From Prevotella sp. (GTDB taxonomy: Bacteria > Bacteroidota > Bacteroidia > Bacteroidales > Bacteroidaceae), in contig JAFRMM010000141.1 in NCBI GenBank assembly GCA_017430675.1, positions 1 through 12,159 on the forward strand: 12,159 nt of DNA, in the 5' to 3' direction. The translations under genes and the position numbers were made by a program. The notes beneath the pieces were generated by a model. That model did no database searches, was not told the DNA's origin, and saw only the letters and a program-made list of their open reading frames with translations. Within the stretch, counting starts at the first letter, position 1. The number at the start of each line of letters is the position of its first letter. Below are positions 7,818-12,159 of this stretch, piece after piece.

Positions 7818-8030
7818 ATGGCTCCCGAACATGTACTCTGGACGGCTCAGGCAGTTGCCGATCTTGAGGAACGAGGCATAACATATCGCGATACTTACAT
7901 ACTACTGGTGATATCTATCATTTTACTTTTTTTCGTTTATCTTCGTTTATCTCCGGATAGATTATTTTCTTCCCTATTCTCTCTGCGAAGGCGATTTAAT
8001 TTTTTGTCAATTTGTAAACCGCCATTGTAG
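7818..8030 (+). CDS. Small single-helix membrane ORF, possibly a truncated 5' gene end
   Basis: 70 codons from the ATG at 7818. The first 25 residues look soluble (MAPEHVLWTAQAVADLEERG). A hydrophobic helix (TYILLVISIILLFFVYLRL, about residues 26-44) follows, then a basic LFSLRRRF stretch, as expected for a signal-anchor protein. The last 10 to 15 residues overlap, on the opposite strand, the end of the minus-strand membrane peptide gene at 7996, and look like run-off. I do not recognise the family. It may be the surviving 5' end of a longer gene, since two other truncated 5' ends lie within 1.2 kb, or a chance ORF. The -7-like element at 7753-7760 is mild support for a real gene start. Confidence 0.3.
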   Translation: MAPEHVLWTAQAVADLEERGITYRDTYILLVISIILLFFVYLRLSPDRLFSSLFSLRRRFNFLSICKPPL

Positions 8031-8196
8031 GCAGAATGACAAATAATAATAGCGTGATCTCTACTAATGCGTATGAACCGAAATAGTCAATCAATGTCTG
8101 GAATTTCACAACTCCATCAACCAGAATGACTAAAAAGGCAAACCAGCAGAGACAGAATATGGCAGAATACTTGATTTTTCGTTTCTTTAGTTTCAT
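7996..8196 (-). CDS. Small two-helix membrane protein of unknown function
   Basis: 66 residues from the ATG at 8196 (MKLKKRKIKYS); a 13-codon-longer start at a TTG (8235) runs through the preceding ORF and is not favoured. A strongly basic N-terminus precedes a first helix (AIFCLCWFAFLVILVDGVV, about 12-30). A short loop (KFQTLIDYFGSY) follows, then a second helix (ALVEITLLLFVILPTMAVY, about 43-61) and KLTKN. The positive-inside rule puts both ends in the cytoplasm. The ATG overlaps the TGA of the upstream PPC remnant as ATGA, so translation may be coupled. It is the last ORF of the yjbQ strand block. The holin-like size and topology are suggestive only; no phage genes are nearby. No family recognised. 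Confidence 0.5.
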   Translation of the reverse strand: MKLKKRKIKYSAIFCLCWFAFLVILVDGVVKFQTLIDYFGSYALVEITLLLFVILPTMAVYKLTKN

Positions 8197-8315
8197 CTTA
8201 CTGTATTGAAATTCCAAATATGTTCTTTTGTGCAAACTTCGAGGATGTTTGCTACAACCTCATCTTCTCGATCCATCCTGATATAGTATGTTTCGCCTAT
8301 CTTCTTGTATTCCAT
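8193..8315 (-). pseudogene. 5' remnant of a PPC/DUF296-domain protein gene
   Basis: 40 codons. The first 33 residues (MEYKKIGETYYIRMDRED, then EVVANILEVCTKEHI) match the start of the PPC domain (DUF296, plants and prokaryotes conserved), where a basic-aromatic strand, the acidic 'MDRGEE' turn and a helix ending 'CxKExI' open a protein of about 140 residues. After that the frame reads WNFNTVR and stops, and neither other frame resumes the domain, so about 100 residues are missing. Intact homologues form trimers and often lie beside metabolic genes; this stub cannot fold. It starts 2 bases past the TGA of the 49-codon ORF and its own stop overlaps the next ATG. It could have been recruited as a translational coupler, but decay is simpler. 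Confidence 0.65.
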
Positions 8316-8317
8316 TA

Positions 8318-8467
8318 TCAACCGTTTATGTAGTTCTTTGTTGACATATCGTAGTACAGGGCTTCGAGTTCCTGCAAAGTCAGATTCTCAACGGAATGCT
8401 CTATTACCCTTATCAGTTCCTCACGACGGAAATCGTCAGATAGTCCGAATCTTCCAGTGTATGCCAT
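8318..8467 (-). CDS. 49-residue conserved-looking small protein of unknown function
   Basis: The product is MAYTGRFGLSDDFRREELIR followed by VIEHSVENLTLQELEALYYD and MSTKNYING. It is a charged, soluble peptide, and the middle part (about 13-42) should form two amphipathic helices (REELIRVIEHSVE and LQELEALYYDMST). There is no signal peptide or membrane segment. The ATG lies 3 bases after the yjbQ stop and its TGA is 2 bases before the PPC remnant's ATG, so it sits in a tight operon. This spacing and the codon-like composition argue that it is real despite its size. I do not recognise the family. An antitoxin-like or regulatory role would be a guess. Confidence 0.5.
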   Translation of the reverse strand: MAYTGRFGLSDDFRREELIRVIEHSVENLTLQELEALYYDMSTKNYING

Positions 8468-8470
8468 ATC

Positions 8471-8884
8471 TCACTCTCCAACAATTGTTACTACTAACCT
8501 TCTTGCCCCACCATAATTCCGATATTCACAAAAGTAGATTCCCTGCCAGGTTCCCATATTCAACCGCCCGTTAGTGATGGGGATGGTCAGGCTAACGCCA
8601 CTCAAAGTCGATTTGGCATGCGCTGGCATATCATCAGCACCCTCCAATGTATGCTCATACTCTGGGCGATTCTCTGGCACAAGGCGGTTGAAGATGGTTT
8701 CCATATCTACCCTCACGTCTGGGTCTGCATTCTCATTGATGCTCAGCCCGCAACTTGTATGCTTGCAGAAAATGTTGATAATGCCCGTCTTAGGCAACTT
8801 GGGCAACTGACTCAGTACCTCGCTGGTCACTAAATGAAACCCGCGAGACTTGGGTTTTAGGGTTATTTCTACTTGCTGAATCAT
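8471..8884 (-). CDS. yjbQ: YjbQ/UPF0047 family protein
   Basis: 137 residues from the ATG at 8884 (MIQQVEITLKPKSRG), the usual family length. The open frame extends 21 codons further to 8947 but runs through the predicted promoter, so it is rejected. Conserved family motifs are present in order: KHTSCGLSINENADPDVRVD (about 41-60), the DDMPAHAKSTLSG helix with its conserved His, and RLNMGTWQGIYFCEYR (about 108-123), ending in a strand. Structures of this family show a trimer with a metal-like site between His and Asp/Glu. E. coli and other members show weak thiamine-phosphate synthase activity in vitro, while their cellular role is unsettled. It heads a minus-strand block with a 49-codon ORF 3 bases downstream. 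It is divergent from the TIGR04076 remnant/beta-galactosidase gene, from which a shared 100-bp control region separates it. Confidence 0.93.
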   Translation of the reverse strand: MIQQVEITLKPKSRGFHLVTSEVLSQLPKLPKTGIINIFCKHTSCGLSINENADPDVRVDMETIFNRLVPENRPEYEHTLEGADDMPAHAKSTLSGVSLTIPITNGRLNMGTWQGIYFCEYRNYGGARRLVVTIVGE

Positions 8885-8917
8885 ATCGACTTCATAAACA
8901 TTCATAAATCTATGGTG

Positions 8918-8925
8918 CAAATATA
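8918..8925 (-). promoter_or_regulatory. Candidate yjbQ promoter (-7 element)
   Basis: Minus-strand TATATTTG matches TAnnTTTG and sits 34 bases before the chosen yjbQ ATG, predicting a start near 8911. The nearest upstream TTTG (8942-8939) is only 13 nt away, so the -33 box is poor; a T-tract lies between. Confidence 0.45.
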
Positions 8926-8947
8926 CAAAAAAATGATGCAAATTCAC

Positions 8948-8955
8948 TAACTTTG
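8948..8955 (+). promoter_or_regulatory. Candidate promoter (-7) for the TIGR04076 remnant and beta-galactosidase gene
   Basis: TAACTTTG on the plus strand matches TAnnTTTG and lies 37 bases before the ATG at 8992. No TTTG is seen about 19 nt upstream, so the -33 box is missing. It is back to back with the yjbQ -7 element 22 bp away. No other TAnnTTTG lies between here and 9085, so the beta-galactosidase probably depends on it. Confidence 0.4.
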
Positions 8956-8991
8956 CCCTGTTATTACAACATAGTTTAAGAGAAATGGCTT

Positions 8992-9060
8992 ATGAAACAT
9001 AAAGTAAAGGTTACAGTCATCGGCAAGAAACTCTATCCAGAGTTGCTGCAGCAATATTGC
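8992..9060 (+). pseudogene. 5' remnant of a TIGR04076-family gene
   Basis: The first 23 codons from the ATG at 8992 (MKHKVKVTVIGKKLYPELLQ then QYC) match the start of TIGR04076-family proteins, which begin 'MKxVKxTVIxKxxxxEL' and continue to a Cys-Pro motif and a C-terminal half of roughly 70 to 100 residues. Here homology stops after QQYC and the frame runs on through a short, A/T-rich spacer (NHTKNNSI) into the signal peptide of the beta-galactosidase at 9085. Everything past residue 23 of the family is gone. The family's function is unknown. Because the join is in frame, a naive gene call gives the enzyme a 31-residue false N-terminus that would bury its signal peptide. Loss by recombination between unrelated genes is inferred. 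Confidence 0.6.
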
Positions 9061-9084
9061 AATCATACTAAAAACAATTCAATT

Positions 9085-11505
9085 ATGTTTGAAATACGAA
9101 AGTCAACAAGAATTTGGATATTGACAGCAGTCAGTGCCCTTTATAGTCAGTCAGTGCTTGCCCAGACAAATCATCTCTTCGATGATGGTTGGCAGTTTCA
9201 GCAGAACGGAAAGACCATCAGCGTCAACCTGCCCCATGACTGGGACATTTACACGGCTCCCGATGCTCCGAATGGGGCAACCGGAACCGGCGGCGGATGG
9301 TACCAAGGCGGCAAGGGCGAGTACCATAAGACCTTTGCCAAGCCAGAAGGAGAGGTTGTGAAACTCCACTTCGAGGGGGTCTATCAGAAGGCAGAGGTCT
9401 TTGTCAATGGTCAGAAGGCCGGACAGCATGCCTACGGATATATGCCTTTCACCATTGACATGACACGTTATCTGAATAAGGACAATGAGGTCGTGGTGAA
9501 GGTTGACAACTCTGAGCAGCCCAATTGTCGCTGGTACTCAGGTTCAGGCATCTATCGCCATGTGTGGTTGCAGACGATGCCAGCACTGCATATCGCTGAG
9601 AATGGGGTGTTCGTGACGACACAAGATGTCTCTGCCGACAGGGCAACGGTGCAAGTAGAGGTAACAGTAGCCAACGAATCAGACCGCACCAGAAGTGCAA
9701 GTGTTGTGGTGGGCGGCAGACAGATGATGGTTACCGTTCCTGCCCATCAGACGAAAACCGTCACGACAACCTGTTCAGAAAGAAACCCCAGATTATGGTC
9801 GCCCGATAGTCCTTATCTGTATAAAATGAAAGTAGGGCTGAAGGAATCCGGTTCAGTCATCGACGAGCAGACCGTGAGATACGGCATCCGCACGTTCTCC
9901 TTTGACGCAGAGAAGGGCTTCGTGCTCAACGATCAGCCGCTGCTCATCAACGGAGCCTGTGTCCACCACGATGACGGCATCCTTGGGGCGATGGCCTTCG
10001 ATGCGGCTGAGATAAGGAAGGTGCGCCTGATGAAAGAGGCTGGATTCAACCTGATACGTACTTCACACAATCCCACCACCCGCGCCTTCCTCGATGCCTG
10101 CGACTCCATAGGTATGCTGGTCATCGACGAGGCTTTCGACGGCTGGCGCACGGCGAAGAACCCCTACGACTACTCCACCCTACTCGACTCCTGCTACCGC
10201 GATGACATCCATGCCATGGTGATGCGCGACAGGAATCACCCCAGCATCATCTGCTGGAGCATCGGCAACGAGGTGATGGAGCGCAAGGAGATCCGTGTCA
10301 TCACCACCGCCCGACAACTGAAGCAGGCCATACGGGAGTGCGACGAGACACGCCCCGTGACGGAGGCACTCTGCTCGTGGGACAGCGACTGGGAGATATA
10401 CGACCCACACGCTGAGGTGCTCGACGTCGTTGGTTATAACTACATGATCCATAAGCACGAGAGCGACCATCAGCGCGACCCGAAGCGCATCATCTGGCAG
10501 ACGGAGAGTTATCCGCGTGATGCCTTCAGCAACTGGGCACAGGTGCATGACTATCCCTACATTGTGGGCGATATTGTCTGGACGGGACTCGACTACCTGG
10601 GCGAGTCAGGCATAGGACGCTATTACTACAAGGGCGAACGGCCCGGCGAGCATTATGTCGATGGTGGGCAACCCGACTGGCACGGTGCCTATTGCGGCGA
10701 TGTGGACGTGACGGGATGGCGCAAGCCCATCAGTCATTATCGGGAGATGCTCTGGAGCGATAAGCCGTCGTTGTACATGGCTGTTCGTGAGCCCGACGGC
10801 TATCATGGAACAATCCGTGAGACACAATGGAGTGTATGGCCTACGTGGGAGTCATGGAACTGGCCATCATGGGAAGGCAAGCCCATCGACGTGGAGGTTT
10901 ATACGAAGTCGCCAGAGGTGAGTCTTTATCTTAACGACCGTCTCATTGGCACCAGACAAGTAAACCGAGACAGCCAATACAAGGCCGTGTTCAGCGTGCC
11001 ATACGAACCAGGCGAACTTCGTGCCGAGGCTGACGGCAAGAGCGTGACGCTGGCAACGGCAGGAGAGCCTGCCCGTCTGCGTCTGACGGCAGACAAACTG
11101 ACTATGAATCACGATGGGCAAGACCTGGTGTTCGTCACCGTGGAGGTTATAGATAAGCAGGGGCGCGTATGCCCTGATGCCGCCATTCCCTGCGAGGCCA
11201 TAGTAAAAGGAAAGGGCACGTTGTTAGCCTTTGCCTCTGCCGACATGAAGGACACGGAGCCAACCACATCGCCAACCGTCAAGACGTGGAAAGGCCGTGC
11301 CTTGCTGATTGTCAGAAGCACCACGGGCAAAGGCAAGGTGCAAATAACCATAAAGAGCCCGCTGCCACCTTCCCAAATCAGCATTAATTTACCAAGGCTG
11401 ACATTATCGCCTACAGTTACCAGATGCACGCCTACTGTTGGCCCTAAGGATGGATGCCAAAAACAACTATATAATGTGTGCACAAGTACGCGCGCATCCA
11501 CATAG
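9085..11505 (+). CDS. Secreted GH2 beta-galactosidase
   Basis: 806 residues from the ATG at 9085, chosen because it gives a signal peptide (MFEIRKSTRIWILTAV, ending SVLA before Q27); the frame's earlier ATG at 8992 belongs to a truncated gene. Order: GH2 sugar-binding jelly roll (about 30-165, FDDGWQF... CRWYSGSGIYRHVWL), Ig-like sandwich (about 170-270), TIM barrel (about 275-560, GACVHHDDG, NLIRTSHNP), a DUF4982-like module (about 575-640, WPTWESWNWP) and a C5-like Ig module (about 660-775). The acid/base is E396 in SIGNE; the nucleophile is E474 in WQTES. It hydrolyses terminal beta-galactosides from glycans outside the cytoplasm. Beta-glucuronidase and beta-mannosidase are other GH2 activities, but motifs favour galactosidase. 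The last 35 to 40 residues after SISINL-like sequence are atypical, suggesting a 3' frameshift or junction. Convergent with a decarboxylase remnant. Confidence 0.9.
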   Translation: MFEIRKSTRIWILTAVSALYSQSVLAQTNHLFDDGWQFQQNGKTISVNLPHDWDIYTAPDAPNGATGTGGGWYQGGKGEYHKTFAKPEGEVVKLHFEGVYQKAEVFVNGQKAGQHAYGYMPFTIDMTRYLNKDNEVVVKVDNSEQPNCRWYSGSGIYRHVWLQTMPALHIAENGVFVTTQDVSADRATVQVEVTVANESDRTRSASVVVGGRQMMVTVPAHQTKTVTTTCSERNPRLWSPDSPYLYKMKVGLKESGSVIDEQTVRYGIRTFSFDAEKGFVLNDQPLLINGACVHHDDGILGAMAFDAAEIRKVRLMKEAGFNLIRTSHNPTTRAFLDACDSIGMLVIDEAFDGWRTAKNPYDYSTLLDSCYRDDIHAMVMRDRNHPSIICWSIGNEVMERKEIRVITTARQLKQAIRECDETRPVTEALCSWDSDWEIYDPHAEVLDVVGYNYMIHKHESDHQRDPKRIIWQTESYPRDAFSNWAQVHDYPYIVGDIVWTGLDYLGESGIGRYYYKGERPGEHYVDGGQPDWHGAYCGDVDVTGWRKPISHYREMLWSDKPSLYMAVREPDGYHGTIRETQWSVWPTWESWNWPSWEGKPIDVEVYTKSPEVSLYLNDRLIGTRQVNRDSQYKAVFSVPYEPGELRAEADGKSVTLATAGEPARLRLTADKLTMNHDGQDLVFVTVEVIDKQGRVCPDAAIPCEAIVKGKGTLLAFASADMKDTEPTTSPTVKTWKGRALLIVRSTTGKGKVQITIKSPLPPSQISINLPRLTLSPTVTRCTPTVGPKDGCQKQLYNVCTSTRAST

Positions 11506-11565
11506 TGGCTCCGTAGCGGAAAATAGTGGCACGATAGCAGCAAACGGAGGCTCCGTATGATCAGG
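11503..11565. repeat. Degenerate 21-bp tandem repeat at the beta-galactosidase stop codon
   Basis: Units start TAGTGGCTCCGTAGCGGAAA (11503) and TAGTGGCACGATAGCAGCAA (11524), with about 16 of 21 positions shared. A weaker third unit (11545 onward) keeps GGCTCCGTA. The first unit's TAG is the stop of the GH2 gene. ACGGAG-G-CTCCGT at 11544-11556 is a small palindrome. No T-tract follows, so it is not an obvious terminator. Confidence 0.5.
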
Positions 11566-11863
11566 GGGCAGTGAGACGACCGAGTTCCTCACCCATCAGT
11601 TGGTGGCTGAACAACTGAGGTTTCAATGTGAAACTAATGCCAGACTGGAAGAGGATTACGAAGTCGCTTCCACCAAAGAGGAAGTAGCCGAGTTCCTGCC
11701 CCTTGGTGACCTCTGCCCCGACCTTGACCTCAGGAGCCCAGTTGATGCTCGTAACGGGCATCACCTCCTTCACCTTGCCCGCCATGGGGAAATGATAGCG
11801 ATGGTAGTCATACACGTTGAGGAACGAGTGGGTCAGAGTGCCGCCGAGGTCTCGGACGACGTT
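11561..11863 (-). pseudogene. psd: 3' half of a phosphatidylserine decarboxylase gene (5' truncated)
   Basis: The minus-strand frame reads LGGTLTHSFLN, then VYDYHRYHFPMAGKV, ELGYFLFGGSDFVILF and MGEELGRL before TGA at 11561. DYHRYHFPxxGKV and the G-x-F-x-F-GGS stretch are hallmarks of phosphatidylserine decarboxylases and relatives. The Ser at 11666-11668 would be the self-cleavage serine that becomes the pyruvoyl group. Intact Bacteroidales proteins have 200 to 300 further residues before this point. Here homology ends around 11863, and 12 bases further upstream is the T-tract of a terminator, so no start or N-terminal domain exists. Without its N-terminal half it is unlikely to be functional. 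The enzyme normally makes phosphatidylethanolamine in the membrane. Convergent with the GH2 gene. A rearrangement or assembly joint at 11863-11875 is inferred. Confidence 0.75.
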
Positions 11864-11874
11864 TTTCCGGGTAG

Positions 11875-11903
11875 AAAAAACCCCGACGAGGGCTTCGGCG
11901 GGG
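11875..11903 (-). terminator. Rho-independent terminator facing leftward
   Basis: On the minus strand CCCCGCCGA / TCGTCGGGG form a 9-bp stem with one mismatch and an AGCCC loop, followed by six Ts (11880-11875). It would end transcription from the gene whose stop is at 12018, and sits immediately upstream of the decarboxylase fragment, cutting it off from any promoter. Confidence 0.8.
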
Positions 11904-11929
11904 ATGTTTCAATTGAAGAGGGGATTACT

Positions 11930-12005
11930 GACCCCACCCCCACCCCCTCCCCTACAGGGGCGGGGTGGCCGTAAGGCCGGGGCGGGGTGAAAAGGGGCAG
12001 GGGTC
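11930..12005. repeat. GC-rich inverted-repeat element, REP-like
   Basis: The element is bounded by GACCCC (11930-11935) and GGGGTC (12000-12005). Inside, CACCCCCTCCCC and GGGGCGGGGTG (11941-11967) form a hairpin around TACA. The direct repeat GGGGCGGGGTG occurs at 11957-11967 and 11979-11989, and between the copies is the hairpin GGCC-GTAA-GGCC (11967-11978). It is non-coding, with composition very unlike its neighbours. Such elements are commonly dispersed in intergenic regions of Bacteroidales genomes. Only one copy is in the window, so repetition is an inference. Confidence 0.6.
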
Positions 12006-12017
12006 TCACCGGCGCCC

Positions 12018-12159
12018 TTACTCCGCGGCCACGAGTTCGTACTCCCTCGTGGCATCCACCTCGTCGGCGGGCTTCACGGCTGCGCCGTCGAGGGCGAGCA
12101 CGAGGCCGCCCAGTTTCAGGGCCTTCTTGTCGGTGGAGACGATGCGGGCGGGCTCGGTC
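12018..12159 (-). CDS. C-terminal end of an unrecognised protein (continues beyond window)
   Basis: The minus-strand frame is open from 12158 down to a TAA at 12018. It encodes 46 residues reading TEPARIVSTDKKALKLGGLV, then LALDGAAVKPADEVDATREYELVAAE. It is Ala/Val/Asp-rich with high GC and strongly biased third-position G/C, as in a well-used gene, and no membrane segment is visible. Predicted short strands (RIVST, LKLGGLVLAL, YELVAAE) suggest a small beta domain. I do not recognise the family. The start lies outside the window. Support comes from the clean stop, codon bias and the leftward terminator 115 bases downstream, which would match this gene. Other minus-strand frames in the same stretch are less convincing. 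Confidence 0.5.
   Translation of the reverse strand, partial: TEPARIVSTDKKALKLGGLVLALDGAAVKPADEVDATREYELVAAE

Noticed and set aside
10180..10548. 122-codon minus-strand ORF inside the GH2 barrel
   Set aside because: It lies opposite the catalytic domain with E396 and E474 and has no recognisable motif.
1..12159. CRISPR array, tRNA or rRNA genes, insertion sequence
   Set aside because: No regularly spaced repeats, no cloverleaf with TTC-type arm, no rRNA core sequence and no transposase motif were found by reading both strands; a covariance scan was not possible.

Overview
The window looks like a chromosomal piece of a Bacteroidales bacterium, most likely Prevotella-like. The signs are Bacteroidetes-type promoters (TTTG, 19 nt, TAnnTTTG), an LruC/DUF4842-type lipoprotein made together with other envelope proteins, a secreted GH2 beta-galactosidase, a WbpM/PglF-type sugar dehydratase, and a phosphatidylserine decarboxylase fragment of the type seen in this group. 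This placement is inferred from family knowledge, not from a database search.

Layout. Positions 1-1110 (+) hold the 3' part of a TrpB2-type tryptophan synthase beta chain. It ends at a strong bidirectional terminator (1129-1156) shared with a convergent three-gene operon on the minus strand. In transcription order this operon encodes an LruC-like lipoprotein (5244 down to 3136), a secreted DUF3108/TapB-like protein (3105-1813) and a small outer-membrane beta-barrel (1799-1176). Upstream of the operon, 5251-5724 has no protein gene. On the minus strand it carries a promoter and a strongly self-complementary RNA of about 260-320 nt that ends in a U-tract. Next come a membrane-bound nucleotide-sugar dehydratase (7650-5725, -) behind a textbook promoter, then a messy zone (7750-9085) with an intact yjbQ, a 49-codon ORF, a two-helix membrane peptide and two clear truncated 5' gene ends (a PPC/DUF296 gene and a TIGR04076-family gene). 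The TIGR04076 remnant runs in frame into a secreted GH2 beta-galactosidase (9085-11505, +). Past that gene lie a 21-nt degenerate tandem repeat, a 5'-truncated phosphatidylserine decarboxylase (-), a terminator, a GC-rich inverted-repeat element and the C-terminal end of an unrecognised gene (-).

How the parts fit. The lipoprotein, secreted protein and beta-barrel probably form one co-transcribed envelope module of unknown role. The structured RNA could be an independent small RNA or a cis leader controlling that module, because no other clear promoter is visible between it and the lipoprotein start. The sugar dehydratase points to surface glycan or protein glycosylation. The GH2 enzyme points to breakdown of galactosides outside the cytoplasm, and it may be expressed from the captured promoter of the truncated TIGR04076 gene.

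Most worth a second look: the structured RNA with two competing folds at 5327-5654; the set of gene remnants at 7.8-9.1 kb; and the junction at 11.86 kb, where a decarboxylase 3' half abuts a terminator and a GC-rich repeat. These junctions could be genomic recombination scars or assembly chimeras, and the sequence alone cannot decide.
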